Below are positions 1-9,264 of a stretch of 24,410 bases of DNA, piece by piece. Numbering within the stretch: position 1 is the stretch's first letter; each line of letters opens with the position of its first letter. The DNA is taken from positions 1 to 24,410 of the forward strand of contig JAJBVW010000001.1 of the NCBI GenBank assembly GCA_020866945.1, read 5' to 3'. The position numbers and the translations under genes were made by a program. The stretch comes from Oscillospiraceae bacterium (GTDB lineage: Bacteria > Bacillota > Clostridia > Oscillospirales > Oscillospiraceae). Below the pieces are notes generated by a model. The model was not told the DNA's origin. It searched no databases and saw only the letters and a program-made list of their open reading frames with translations.

Positions 1-1384
1 CATAACGCGCCGCTTTGAATTCTCGACCCAGTGCCTCTGGCCCCTCCAAAATTCCCGGCTCATGACCGCGCTCTTTCATCCATAGCGCTGCCTTCATGCC
101 TCCCGGGCCACCGCCAACAATAGCGATTTTCTTTTTCACCTTGACCGGAACTATCATTTTATCCACGCGGTACTCTTTTCCAAGCTCTGGATTAATCGAG
201 CACAGACTCAGCCAGCCCCCAGTAGTATATGTGCCTCGGAACACACCGCAGTCAAGGCATGGGTTGAGATCCTCCCCATTCCCATCCCGGAGAATATCGC
301 CCAGTCTCTCATTGCAAAGAAACAAGCGGGCGGAGGAAATCATGTCCGCGGTGCCTTCTGCAATAATACTGTCCAGCTTATCCAGATCCATATAAGGAGT
401 TGCTATGGCAATCCGCATAGTGACGCCGGCTTCCTTCATTTGTTTCGCCACAACCTCCGACCGACAGAAATCCTTCGGCTCCCCCTCATCATCACGAAGG
501 CGTAGAATATCCGCATAGGGTTCCATCGCTGCACAGAATTGAACACACTCATCCATACTCAATCCTCGCATTGGGCCACGGAAGCCGCCGCTGGCGCCGG
601 GGCTATTCAGCATGATAATAAAATCATTGCCCAAGCGCTCCCGCAGTCCCTTTACTACCATGACCGGAAACTTCAGGCGGTTTTCAAAGGAACCCGCAAA
701 TTCATCCTCCCTGTGATTGGTGTGCTCATATAAAAATTCACCACAGTAAAATTCGTCGCTCATATCCAGAAGTACAGCGTCATACCCGAAGGATTTATAA
801 AGCAGCGCCCTCTCAGCAAGGAAGTTGATGTACTCCTGCATTATTTCCGGGGTAAAATAAATGGTTCGCGGGAACGGGTTTCCTGGTGAACCACACACCC
901 CGGTTGATTCTCCCTCAGGCCCTCCGCTCATAATTGCCCCCAGCAAATCCTTCAGTTCATCATTAGCATCATCCATATTAAAGGGCGGCGGCCCAGGAGG
1001 CGTATCTGTTGGGGTATTAACGCTGTAATTAAGCGTCATATCCAGGTTTGACAAATCTACCCCAATCAGACTTCCTTCAGTATGGACAAAGTGTGCCAAC
1101 CGCGTAAAGTAGTTCTGGCAGCCCTTATCCTCAATATCATAGCTTGCAAAATGTTTTGTGTCATGCCCAAAAAGTTCTCTCTGCTGCGGGTTAGTCAGCG
1201 CCTGCGTCATTATCAGCGCAGAGCCATTACGGGCTAAATGCGTATAAAAATCTACAACTGGCTCTGCGGGATATTTTTCCGGCCCCTGCAGGAAATGCAC
1301 CTGCGCAATAGGATATGTAAAACGTGACTTTAAATACTTGCCCCTGATATACATAGGCGCATTCAAATGTGTGTATTTCGACAT
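1..1384 (-). CDS. OYE-family NADH:flavin oxidoreductase (BaiCD/FadH-like), C-terminus beyond window
   Basis: Partial gene: 461 codons are visible and the reading frame leaves the window at base 1. An AAAGGA ribosome site lies 9 bases before the ATG. Residues 1-365 resemble the FMN-binding TIM barrel of the 2,4-dienoyl-CoA reductase/BaiCD family, including the stretch HTNHREDEF near 221-229 and SFENR. A degenerate Fe-S segment follows (C376, C379, C395), then a Rossmann start GGGPGG near 424-429. Family members use FMN, a [4Fe-4S] cluster and FAD to move hydride from NAD(P)H to an activated C=C bond. Two features are odd. The third cluster Cys, expected at position 383, is Arg. The segment that carries the catalytic His/Tyr in relatives reads DMSDEFYCGEF. 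It is the last visible gene of the array, 47 bp after the paired OYE gene. It may be an inactive or structural partner, which is inference. Confidence 0.85.
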   Translation of the reverse strand, partial: MSKYTHLNAPMYIRGKYLKSRFTYPIAQVHFLQGPEKYPAEPVVDFYTHLARNGSALIMTQALTNPQQRELFGHDTKHFASYDIEDKGCQNYFTRLAHFVHTEGSLIGVDLSNLDMTLNYSVNTPTDTPPGPPPFNMDDANDELKDLLGAIMSGGPEGESTGVCGSPGNPFPRTIYFTPEIMQEYINFLAERALLYKSFGYDAVLLDMSDEFYCGEFLYEHTNHREDEFAGSFENRLKFPVMVVKGLRERLGNDFIIMLNSPGASGGFRGPMRGLSMDECVQFCAAMEPYADILRLRDDEGEPKDFCRSEVVAKQMKEAGVTMRIAIATPYMDLDKLDSIIAEGTADMISSARLFLCNERLGDILRDGNGEDLNPCLDCGVFRGTYTTGGWLSLCSINPELGKEYRVDKMIVPVKVKKKIAIVGGGPGGMKAALWMKERGHEPGILEGPEALGREFKAARY

Positions 1385-1431
1385 AAAAATTGTTCCTTTC
1401 TGTTTGAGTATTAATATTGACTCGCGGTCAT

Positions 1432-3396
1432 TCAAATTCTGGATGCGGTTGCGAACGCGCTACGCATACAAGTCTGCACACTGCCTGGGCGTTTACAGTC
1501 TCCAATAAAATAGAACTCGTTTGCAGCATCCGTAAACTGAAGCGCCTCGTCCACTAGCCCTATCCGCCCACTGGCCAATACAACCGAATCTGCTTTCTCC
1601 GTGTGTTCTTCTCCTTGCACATCCACATAGAGGACAGAATTTCCCTTGATTTCCTTTGTTTGAACCTCTGTTATAAAATGAAATTTATCATTTTGAGACC
1701 AACGTTCCTCAAACATCTCACGGTAGAGTGAGCAATTAGCAACCGGTGCGAATCTTGACTGCATGGTCAGTACCGTCACATCGTGACCACATTCCGCAAG
1801 GTAAAGAGCTGTCTCCGTGCCAATGTCTCCTCCACCGACAACAACTACTTTATGACCAAGCTGTTCTTCCTTTCCATATACGTCAATCGGCAACCAAGTA
1901 TGCTCCTCCCAAGCGCCGGGAATATCTAGACGCTTTGGAACTGCTCCGCAGGCGACAATCACAACATCAAATGCGTTCTCGCGAATGAGTTCAGGTGATG
2001 CCTCACAAGTGAGAGAAACTTCAATGTTTGATTTCTCCACCTGCCGGATCATATAATCTTTAAAATTGCGCAATGGCCACTTAAAGGCAGCAAAATCTGA
2101 ATGAATCAGCTGACCGCCAAGCTTGTCTGTCTTTTCAAACAGCACAACTCTGTGGTCACGCTCAGCCGCCACCAAAGCCGCTTCCATCCCTGCGACTCCC
2201 CCGCCAATAACTGCAACCTTCTTCTTACATGTAGGTGGGTCAATCATTTGATCCAGTTGATACACTAAGCCCATTTGGGGATTGCCAGAGCACACAAATG
2301 TCCACGGCCCGCGTTCGAATGGTACATGACACTTGGCGCAGCGCTGGCAAGGGACTATATCCTCCGGCCGATCTTCATATATTTTCTTGCCGTAATCGGA
2401 ATCACAAATAAACTGGCGGGCTATCGCTACCATGTCCAACTCACCATTTGCTATATATGCTTCATCCTTCACTGGGTCGCCATACCCACCTGCAGCTGCA
2501 ACAACAATCTTTGAACCGCTGGCCTTGACCGCCCGGGCAATATGAAGCGTATATGGCTCATCTTCCACAGAATTAAAGCCTGTTGGATGGCAATAGTTGA
2601 TGTTTCCTCCGCGTATATGGAGTATGTCCACCAGTCCTTCTGCAAGTTTGGCAAATTCGATGGTATCCTCTATACGTATTCCGCCTTCATCTTCCTCCTC
2701 GCCCGCAATCCAAAGATCAATCAGGAAATCTTTACCACAGGCCTCCTTAATCGCTCGACACATATCCAAGGCTAATTTTCCACGCCCGGCAATATCTCCT
2801 CCATATTCATCTTTGCGATCATTGGTCAACGGAGAAAAAAACTTACTCATACCAATATGCAGAAACTCTCTATAGCTCATCTGCAATGAGCACATATCAA
2901 ATCCAAGGCTCTTAAAATAGGTTGTCTTTTTCACAGCAAGTTCAATCATATCCTGCATCATTTCCTGCGTGATTTCCGAGACTTTATTGACCGGACTAAA
3001 CCAAAATGGGAATGGCTTTTCTTTGGACGGCTGTGGCTGAAAATTTGGCATTTCCATGGGTAAAATATAAATGGATGCCAGTGAATCATAAAAATGGATC
3101 GTATCAACCAGCTTACACACATATGTCTCGTTGGCTGGATTAGAATAATCATACATTGGAAAATGTCCAGCTGTGCCACCATGTGTGCGCTGCAACGTAT
3201 CATCCCACGTTCCGAATTCAACGATGGCTGCACCGTTTTTTGCAATATTCCCCACATGTTGAATAGTGGAAGGCGCCGGCGCTGGTTCGGAACCCTGAAT
3301 ATAATGTGGCAGCGATTGTGGTGCAATGATTCTAGATTTCAACACATGATTTCCAATCCGAATCGGAGACAGAAGATGCGAAAAAAGCTTACTCAT
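1432..3396 (-). CDS. OYE-family NADH:flavin oxidoreductase / 2,4-dienoyl-CoA reductase-like enzyme
   Basis: This 654-aa protein has the full three-part layout of the FadH/BaiCD/BaiH family. An FMN TIM barrel spans about 1-345, an Fe-S segment 350-369, and an FAD/NAD(P) module from about 392 to the end, with VIGGGVAGMEAA near 396-407 and a second dinucleotide motif VVVGGGDIGTETA. The barrel carries SYREFL followed by FFSPLTNDRKDEYGG, typical of OYE subgroups with a YR pair in the active site. Cluster Cys are C350, C353, C356 and C369. The overall span of 19 residues is canonical, but the third Cys is one residue early and His occupies its usual place. A GGAGG ribosome site precedes the ATG by about 7 bases. 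It lies 42 bp downstream of the permease gene, consistent with co-transcription. The likely role is reduction of an alkene or enone substrate in the cytoplasm; the substrate is unknown. Confidence 0.9.
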   Translation of the reverse strand: MSKLFSHLLSPIRIGNHVLKSRIIAPQSLPHYIQGSEPAPAPSTIQHVGNIAKNGAAIVEFGTWDDTLQRTHGGTAGHFPMYDYSNPANETYVCKLVDTIHFYDSLASIYILPMEMPNFQPQPSKEKPFPFWFSPVNKVSEITQEMMQDMIELAVKKTTYFKSLGFDMCSLQMSYREFLHIGMSKFFSPLTNDRKDEYGGDIAGRGKLALDMCRAIKEACGKDFLIDLWIAGEEEDEGGIRIEDTIEFAKLAEGLVDILHIRGGNINYCHPTGFNSVEDEPYTLHIARAVKASGSKIVVAAAGGYGDPVKDEAYIANGELDMVAIARQFICDSDYGKKIYEDRPEDIVPCQRCAKCHVPFERGPWTFVCSGNPQMGLVYQLDQMIDPPTCKKKVAVIGGGVAGMEAALVAAERDHRVVLFEKTDKLGGQLIHSDFAAFKWPLRNFKDYMIRQVEKSNIEVSLTCEASPELIRENAFDVVIVACGAVPKRLDIPGAWEEHTWLPIDVYGKEEQLGHKVVVVGGGDIGTETALYLAECGHDVTVLTMQSRFAPVANCSLYREMFEERWSQNDKFHFITEVQTKEIKGNSVLYVDVQGEEHTEKADSVVLASGRIGLVDEALQFTDAANEFYFIGDCKRPGSVQTCMRSAFATASRI

Positions 3397-3438
3397 TGTT
3401 TTCCTCCTTTTTGCAGTATCAGTTAAGATTATTGAGTA

Positions 3439-4356
3439 TTATTTTTTTGAGCGATATTTTGGTGCACCACCACGTAAACGCGGATCGAGTATATCTCTCA
3501 CGCCATCGCTAAACATGGAAGCGGCAAAAACGATAAACATAATAGCAATACCAGGAATGATTGCCAGCCATGGTGCCAGATACATATAAGAGCGCCCAGA
3601 GCTTGTAAGCATAGCGCCCCAGTCTGGCGTGTTAACACTAACGCCATAGCCAAGGAAATTTAGAGATGCCTCCGACATGATGACCCCGCCAATACTCCCC
3701 GCCATAGACATAAGAATCAGTGGCATGATATTGGGAATAATATGAACGAAAATCTGCCAGATTTTATTTCCTCCTAGCATTTTTGACATATGGATATAGT
3801 CTAAATCCTTGACTGCGAATGTTTGGCTTCGGATCATCCGAGAACCTCCGATACCCATAGGAATAGACAGAACTATGACCATCTGTAAAATGCCATTCCC
3901 AAACAGCTGCATCAGAATCATAGTAATCAGCAGTGAGGGGATACATTGCCATGCATCCACGAATCTTTGAATGATTAAATCAAACCATCCTCCAATCATC
4001 GCGCTAAACACACCTATAAGAACAGATATAAGCGTAGACAAAACCGTACAACACAAGGCAATCACAACGGAAGTTCGTGTACCGTAAATCATATAGCTAA
4101 ATAAATCTCGCCCTAGGCTGTCTGTTCCGAAAGGATGCTTCCAAGAGGGTCCCTGCAGCTTTTCTAGCACACTTGTTGGCAAAATTCCGTTCACCATTTT
4201 TACCGGTGCTAAAACGTCTGCGAAAATCGCAATGAAAATCATAAGAAGAAGCATCATCATGCACACCGCTGATAGGGGTTTAGTCTTAAATAGCTGCCGC
4301 AAAAAGGAATTATTATTTTTCCTTTTCTTTTTTTCTTCAGTATTTATTTGCATCAT
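3439..4356 (-). CDS. ABC transporter permease, Opp/Dpp type (OppC/DppC-like)
   Basis: 305-aa inner-membrane permease of the oligopeptide/dipeptide/nickel importer class. A charged Lys/Asn-rich N-terminus leads into a hydrophobic segment at about 28-50 that ends in the FADVLAP-type turn common in OppC/DppC. A periplasmic loop holds HPFGTDSLGRDLFS, the signature N-terminal motif of this permease group. The cytoplasmic EAA-like loop that contacts the ATPases is around MLGGNKIWQIFVHIIPN. The C-terminus has the family ending DGVRDILDPRLRGG. Its start lies 9 bp after the OppB-like stop, behind an AGGGAGG site. It pairs with the OppB-like protein to form the channel. Two ATG codons in tandem make the exact start uncertain by one residue. 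Confidence 0.93.
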   Translation of the reverse strand: MMQINTEEKKKRKNNNSFLRQLFKTKPLSAVCMMMLLLMIFIAIFADVLAPVKMVNGILPTSVLEKLQGPSWKHPFGTDSLGRDLFSYMIYGTRTSVVIALCCTVLSTLISVLIGVFSAMIGGWFDLIIQRFVDAWQCIPSLLITMILMQLFGNGILQMVIVLSIPMGIGGSRMIRSQTFAVKDLDYIHMSKMLGGNKIWQIFVHIIPNIMPLILMSMAGSIGGVIMSEASLNFLGYGVSVNTPDWGAMLTSSGRSYMYLAPWLAIIPGIAIMFIVFAASMFSDGVRDILDPRLRGGAPKYRSKK

Positions 4357-4365
4357 GCCCCTCCC

Positions 4366-5325
4366 TTATTCGATTTCAACCCTTGGGTCGACAGCTTTAT
4401 AGAGAAGATCCACAATCAGATTGATGACCATAGCAATCACTGAAATCAAAAGGATACACCCCTGTACCATTGGATAATCTCTCATTCCCAAGGAAGTCGT
4501 AAGCTGCTGCCCTATTCCCGGAATATTGAACATAGTCTCCAAGATTACGCTACCACCCAACAAATAACCGATAGATCCACCCAGCATAGTGATGACCGGG
4601 ATCATCGTGTTCCGAAAAGCGTGCTTTAGCAGGATCATACGCTCCTTGATGCCCTTAGACCATGCGGTTCGGATGTAATCCTGGCGCATAACCTCCAATG
4701 TCAGCGTCCTTACATTTCTTAACTGTCCGCCAGCGCTTGTAATAGCTCCCAAAAGGGCTGGAATGAAGAACATCCGAAGATTTTGTATCGGAGCTTCAAA
4801 GAAAGATACATATGTCATGGGCGGCGCATAGCCCCACCATACAGCCGGATAGACCAGTATCAACGTTGCAATCCAAAACACCGGCACACTCATCATGATA
4901 ACTGAAATGACACGGATAACATTGTCTGTAATTGTATCCTGTCGAGCTGCACACAGAAGTCCTAACGGAATTGAAATCACAGTAGTTAATAGAAATGTAA
5001 GTATGACTAGCTCCAGCGTTGCTGGCATCTCGTAACTAATGATACTGGACACAGTACCCGTCATAAAAAAGGAATCGCCAAGGTCGCCATGAAGGAGATC
5101 ATTAAGCCAGATAAAATACTGGGTAAGCAATGGTTTATCCAAACCCAACATAACCTCAACAGCTTCCCGGTCTATCGTCTTGCCGCCGCTGGATGACTGG
5201 AGTACTTGCACCAGATAATCGACTGCGTCCCCAGGAATAATCCGCATCAGCATAAAGACAATAAACGTTACCAAAATCAGCGTTGGAATCAATAACAATA
5301 CTCTTTTCAGTGCATATCTTGCCAT
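4366..5325 (-). CDS. ABC transporter permease, Opp/Dpp type (OppB/DppB-like)
   Basis: 319-aa permease starting MARYALKRVLLLIPTL, the usual OppB/DppB opening with an N-terminal membrane helix at about 7-27 followed by RIIPGD. A periplasmic domain contains LGLDKPLLTQYFIWL and GDLGDSF, both typical of the family. Several further hydrophobic segments follow, with a cytoplasmic EAA-like loop near KGIKERMILLKHAFRNTMIP. The C-terminus ends LLYKAVDPRVEIE, matching the conserved DPR ending. An AAGGAGG site sits 6 bases before the ATG. The gene lies 15 bp downstream of the second ATPase and 9 bp upstream of the other permease, so the four transporter genes are almost certainly co-translated. The cargo cannot be told from the permease sequence. 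Confidence 0.94.
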   Translation of the reverse strand: MARYALKRVLLLIPTLILVTFIVFMLMRIIPGDAVDYLVQVLQSSSGGKTIDREAVEVMLGLDKPLLTQYFIWLNDLLHGDLGDSFFMTGTVSSIISYEMPATLELVILTFLLTTVISIPLGLLCAARQDTITDNVIRVISVIMMSVPVFWIATLILVYPAVWWGYAPPMTYVSFFEAPIQNLRMFFIPALLGAITSAGGQLRNVRTLTLEVMRQDYIRTAWSKGIKERMILLKHAFRNTMIPVITMLGGSIGYLLGGSVILETMFNIPGIGQQLTTSLGMRDYPMVQGCILLISVIAMVINLIVDLLYKAVDPRVEIE

Positions 5326-5340
5326 ACTGTCCTCCTTCCG

Positions 5341-6390
5341 TTAAGCGCTTACCGCTTTATGGCAGGCAACATAGTGATTATTCCCCACACAAGCAAGTGA
5401 TGGTTCTTCTTCTCGGCATCTTCTATCGGCATACCTACACCGTGTACAAAAACGGCACCCCTCAGGCGGATGAATTGGGCTTGGAACCTCTCCCTCCAGA
5501 AGAACACGCTCACGCGCCCTATCTCTCGTAGGATTCGGAATAGGGACAGCTGAAATAAGCGCCTGCGTATATGGGTGCAGCGAATGCTGATACAGTTCTT
5601 CTGAATCTGTCATTTCAACAATCTTTCCCAGATACATCACAGCAATCTGGTCTGAAATGTACCGAACAACAGAAAGGTCGTGACCGATAAAGATATATGA
5701 CAGGTTCATTTGCTCTTGAATCTCGACAAACAAATTCACAATTTGCGCCTGAATGGACACATCAAGTGCTGAAACAACCTCATCGCAAATAATAAAGGAT
5801 GGCTGCAATGCTAATGCACGCGCAATACAGATACGCTGCCGTTGACCACCTGAAAACTCATGAGGATAGCGATCCGCATGGGAAGATGTTAGCCCCACAG
5901 TCTCCATCACTGTCCGCACAAGCTCAGAGTTCTCCTTTTTACTTCCGGCAAGCCCCTGTAAGCGAACACCTTCCAGAATGCTGTCGCCAATTTTCATACG
6001 GGGGTCTAAGGATGCGTAAGGATTCTGTGTTATCATCTGAAGCTCTTTGTGTATCTTGCGCAGATCTCGTGTACTAAGTGTGGTAAGATCGGTGCCTTCA
6101 AAGAAAATCCGCCCCTCCGTCACCTTAAGATTCTGCATAATGCAGTTACCAAGTGTGGTTTTCCCAGACCCAGACTCACCAACAATGCCAATAGTTTTGC
6201 CTCGCTTAACAGCAAACGAGATTCCATCTACAGCCTTAACATCAGCGATTTTCCTTTTTAAAATCCCCTTTGTGACAGGGAAATACATTCGCACATTTTC
6301 CACGCGCAAAATATTGTCCTGACCAACCTCTGTATGTACTGTTTCATAGGGCAAATGACCGTTTTTCTTGACCTGTTTATTATTAATCAT
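5341..6390 (-). CDS. ABC transporter ATP-binding protein, Opp/Dpp type (OppF/DppF-like)
   Basis: 349-aa ATPase counted from the ATG at 6390, which overlaps the preceding gene's stop as ATGA. An upstream in-frame extension to 6444 lies inside the neighbour and is rejected. Motifs in order are Walker A GESGSGKTT, Q-loop MITQNPYASLDPRM, signature EFSGGQRQRICIARALAL and Walker B FIICDEVVSALDVS. The usual DEP is DEV here. The switch His is in FIGHDLSVV. The C-terminal oligopeptide-transporter extension holds GCRFCTRCRYADRRC and later Cys, the four-Cys motif reported to hold an Fe-S cluster in some OppD proteins. It acts on the cytoplasmic face with the OppD-like subunit to power uptake. Confidence 0.94.
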   Translation of the reverse strand: MINNKQVKKNGHLPYETVHTEVGQDNILRVENVRMYFPVTKGILKRKIADVKAVDGISFAVKRGKTIGIVGESGSGKTTLGNCIMQNLKVTEGRIFFEGTDLTTLSTRDLRKIHKELQMITQNPYASLDPRMKIGDSILEGVRLQGLAGSKKENSELVRTVMETVGLTSSHADRYPHEFSGGQRQRICIARALALQPSFIICDEVVSALDVSIQAQIVNLFVEIQEQMNLSYIFIGHDLSVVRYISDQIAVMYLGKIVEMTDSEELYQHSLHPYTQALISAVPIPNPTRDRARERVLLEGEVPSPIHPPEGCRFCTRCRYADRRCREEEPSLACVGNNHYVACHKAVSA

Positions 6391-7394
6391 CTTAACAGCT
6401 CTTCCCTTTCCGCAGCAGTGAAATCCGCATGGAAGCACGCACACATATGCCCCTCAGATATTTCTTCAGCCTTTGGCTGCTGTTTCCAGCATATATCGGT
6501 GGCATACTTGCATCGCTTCACAAATAGGCAGTTGTTCATCATCCGATCCTCTTGGCTAGCCGGTTCACCTTTTATGGTATGAAGTCCATAGCTCTTAGGC
6601 TGATCTAACCGCGGAACTGCCCGAATTAATCCTAAGGTATATGGATGATGCGGATTTTCAAAAATATCATACGTGCTTCCCATTTCCAAAATTCTGCCGC
6701 CGTACATAATCTTTACACTGTCCGCATACCGCGCAACCAGGCCAAGATTGTGCGTAATCAGGAGAATTGCAGTGTTGGTGGACAACCGCAGCTGGTTTAA
6801 TTCTTCCAGAACTTGAGCCTGCACAGTGACATCTAACGCAGTAGTTGGTTCATCTGCAATTAAAATCTCCGGCTGGCAGCTCATCGCCATCGCAATCATA
6901 GCTCGCTGCTGCATACCACCTGAAAATTCCATAGGATACTGTTTTATACGCTGCTCCACATTGGGAATCTTCATTTTGGACAGGAGCGAGGCCGCTTCCC
7001 GAAAAGCCTGTTGCTTGGACATTTTCTTATGAACACGCAGTGGCTCGGCTATCTGATTTCCAATGGTCATGACCGGGTTTAGCGCGGTCGCTGGCTCTTG
7101 GAAAATCATCGAAATCTTGGAGCCTCGAACTTCCTGCATTTCCTTATCTGAAATTTGCAGTAAATCTGTATCGTGGAAGAGTACTTTGCCTCCAACTATT
7201 TTACCTGGAGGATCCCCCACTAATCTAAGAATCGACAACGCGCTCACGGATTTGCCTGATCCACTCTCACCAATTAATGCGACAAATTCACCTTGGTGGA
7301 CATCATAAGATATATCGTCTACAGCTTTGAGTTCCCCCTCGTCCGTGAAAAAGCTCGTGCTCAAATGCTGCACCGATAACACTGTATCCTGCAA
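6387..7394 (-). CDS. ABC transporter ATP-binding protein, Opp/Dpp type (OppD/DppD-like)
   Basis: 335-aa ATPase. Walker A is GESGSGKSVS, the signature is EFSGGMQQRAMIAMAMSC, Walker B is ILIADEPTTALDVT, and the switch His is in LITHNLGLV. The C-terminal region RAVPRLDQ...TIKGEP followed by Cys-rich NNCLFVKRCKYATDIC is the conserved oligopeptide-transporter extension. The annotated start is TTG with an AGGGGG site 10 bases upstream. A GTG four codons later is a weaker alternative. The gene lies 37 bp after the ferredoxin-flavoprotein gene and overlaps the next ATPase by 4 bases, so translation is probably coupled. It forms a heterodimer with the OppF-like subunit. Confidence 0.93.
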   Translation of the reverse strand: MQDTVLSVQHLSTSFFTDEGELKAVDDISYDVHQGEFVALIGESGSGKSVSALSILRLVGDPPGKIVGGKVLFHDTDLLQISDKEMQEVRGSKISMIFQEPATALNPVMTIGNQIAEPLRVHKKMSKQQAFREAASLLSKMKIPNVEQRIKQYPMEFSGGMQQRAMIAMAMSCQPEILIADEPTTALDVTVQAQVLEELNQLRLSTNTAILLITHNLGLVARYADSVKIMYGGRILEMGSTYDIFENPHHPYTLGLIRAVPRLDQPKSYGLHTIKGEPASQEDRMMNNCLFVKRCKYATDICWKQQPKAEEISEGHMCACFHADFTAAEREELLR

Positions 7395-7431
7395 ATTCTC
7401 TCGCCCCCTATCTGCATGGATTGTCTATTTG

Positions 7432-9153
7432 TTAATTATCTGTGATATTGCTCAATATCTGTTCTGCTGCAAGATAACCGCTTGCATAAGCCCAAGTAAA
7501 ATCGTTTATACTCTCTATTTTTTCCCCGCCGGGTGCAATAAAACGATTTCCTATCGTATCCCCGGCGCAATACAATCCTTCCACGGGTTTTCCCCGACTG
7601 ACAACTCGCATAGACTCATCAGCCTCCAAACCTCCAAATACGCCGTCTGTAGCCATATTAGTACGGATTGCATAGAACGGGCCAGTTCGAATTGGTTTGA
7701 GGAAGATAGGCAGCTTATAATAGTCGTCGTCATGCCCCTTGTCGCATAGCTCGTTATAACGACTTACGGTATGTAGAAAGTCCTCAATCGGTAATCCTAT
7801 CAGTCTTGCCAATGTTTTCAGGTCGTCTGCAACAAAAGCATGACCGCCATCTAGCGACATCAGCTCCTGGAATACCTTTTTAGCACTCTTGTCTGATTCC
7901 TGCTCTTGGTAAAAATTCATATGAGGGCGCCCCATTTGGGCAAAAATACCATTTTCATCTGGAATCCCCTCCGCAATATTCCTTCCTGTTCGGTTCACCA
8001 CCGGCGCATACGCCGGCAACGCATCCGAGTCCATGATTGCCTGATCCATGATAATATAAGACGTACAGCCTGGCTGCTTGAGCTGCGCCCAGACGGCACT
8101 TTCCGCATCAACAGATTCGTTTATCCAGCGTTTGCCGCTTTTATTTACTTTCAGCACCTCTCCCCGCCAGACGTTTTTCGCTAGGTACGCCGTTGGAATA
8201 CCGGCTGACAGCATTCCGCCAAGGTAGGCAGCTGCCACGCCTTTTGAATCTATGGAAATACCTGCATCCTCCGCCATTCGAATATGATCTCCTGTATTAG
8301 AAGGAAGCCGATGACTGCAAGGTGTGCTATCCGCGTAATATACCGTGGGGCACATCCGGCGCAGAATCTCCCCCTGGGATATGTTCCCCGTGGCAAACAG
8401 TGTCGCTTTTGCTTTAATCTCTACGTCGCCAGCACCATCATCGGCAACAGCACCCACGATTTTTCCATTCTCCATCAAAAGTTTCTTGGCGCTGTGACTG
8501 GTTAAGATTTCCACGCCAAGCGCTCGACAGTGATGTTCTGCATACTGCGTTACAAACCAGCCAGCACCTCCAGGCGTCTTTTTCTCCGCAGCTACGACGC
8601 CCCAAGGACTCATACATACCTCCCAGTTTTCCTCGACCGGCGCCCATGTAGACATCCAATCAAAGCATTCGCCTAGAGCCTCAAAAACATTACCAATCAT
8701 TCTAGGTTCTATTTCCCAACGGCAAGTATTTAACGCAGAACGAACATAATCATCCGTCTGATCCAGAACCCCAGCTTCTGCTTCCATATTTGTTCCAAAA
8801 AGTCTGAGTCCGAATGCGTACTGACTGCCGCCGCCGGTTTTTGGCAGCTTTTCCAGCAATATGACTTTTTTTCCGACCTCCGCGCACTTAGCCGAAGCAA
8901 TTAAACCCGCCACGCCAGCTCCAATCACCAGGACATCGCATTCCTTCCTGACCAAATCATGAAATGTCCGTTCTACGCGGTAGTCAGCAGGAAAAAGAAT
9001 CCCCATTCGGCAAGCCTCTGCACACTTTCCACATCCAATGCAGCGTTCCGGATCAATCACAAATCTCAACCCATTGCTGGCAATCGCACCACGTGGACAA
9101 ACAGCCGCGCATCGACCACAGTTAATGCATTCTCCGTGAGCAATGTAAAACAC
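7432..9153 (-). CDS. Ferredoxin-fused FAD-dependent oxidoreductase (fumarate reductase/ketosteroid dehydrogenase-type flavoprotein)
   Basis: 573 aa from the GTG at 9153, which has an AAAGGG site 9 bases upstream and places the first Cys motif at the N-terminus as in related proteins. A TTG 16 codons earlier is possible but lacks a ribosome site. Residues 1-50 form a two-cluster ferredoxin, with C9, C12, C15, C19 and C38, C41, C44, C48. An FAD-binding Rossmann motif follows (VIGAGVAGLIASAKCAE near 76). The rest fits the FAD_binding_2 superfamily (fumarate and urocanate reductases, 3-ketosteroid dehydrogenases). The cap domain precedes TDGVFGGLEAD and the C-terminal GLYCAGDTIGNRF. No secretion signal is seen. 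Electrons probably pass from ferredoxin clusters to FAD and reduce (or oxidise) an organic substrate. Its place between the binding protein and the ATPases ties it to the imported compound. Substrate and direction are unknown. Confidence 0.88.
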   Translation of the reverse strand: MFYIAHGECINCGRCAAVCPRGAIASNGLRFVIDPERCIGCGKCAEACRMGILFPADYRVERTFHDLVRKECDVLVIGAGVAGLIASAKCAEVGKKVILLEKLPKTGGGSQYAFGLRLFGTNMEAEAGVLDQTDDYVRSALNTCRWEIEPRMIGNVFEALGECFDWMSTWAPVEENWEVCMSPWGVVAAEKKTPGGAGWFVTQYAEHHCRALGVEILTSHSAKKLLMENGKIVGAVADDGAGDVEIKAKATLFATGNISQGEILRRMCPTVYYADSTPCSHRLPSNTGDHIRMAEDAGISIDSKGVAAAYLGGMLSAGIPTAYLAKNVWRGEVLKVNKSGKRWINESVDAESAVWAQLKQPGCTSYIIMDQAIMDSDALPAYAPVVNRTGRNIAEGIPDENGIFAQMGRPHMNFYQEQESDKSAKKVFQELMSLDGGHAFVADDLKTLARLIGLPIEDFLHTVSRYNELCDKGHDDDYYKLPIFLKPIRTGPFYAIRTNMATDGVFGGLEADESMRVVSRGKPVEGLYCAGDTIGNRFIAPGGEKIESINDFTWAYASGYLAAEQILSNITDN

Positions 9154-9184
9154 AATAGCAGTCCCTTTCTTTTCGGTCAGGAAG

Positions 9185-9220
9185 AGGGCCTTGCCCCGCA
9201 AAGCTGCAAAGCAAAGCCCT
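9185..9220 (-). promoter_or_regulatory. Intercistronic hairpin after the solute-binding-protein gene
   Basis: Arms at 9185-9194 and 9211-9220 pair over 10 bases with one G-U wobble around a 16-base loop. It lies in the 111-bp gap between the binding-protein stop and the ferredoxin-flavoprotein start, upstream of that gene's ribosome site. It has no T-tract in either direction. Hairpins at this place often stabilise upstream mRNA so that the binding protein is made in excess. That role is inference. Confidence 0.4.
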
Positions 9221-9264
9221 GTTCCAGCTTTTTACATAATAAACTATTTGGTCAACCGAAATCC

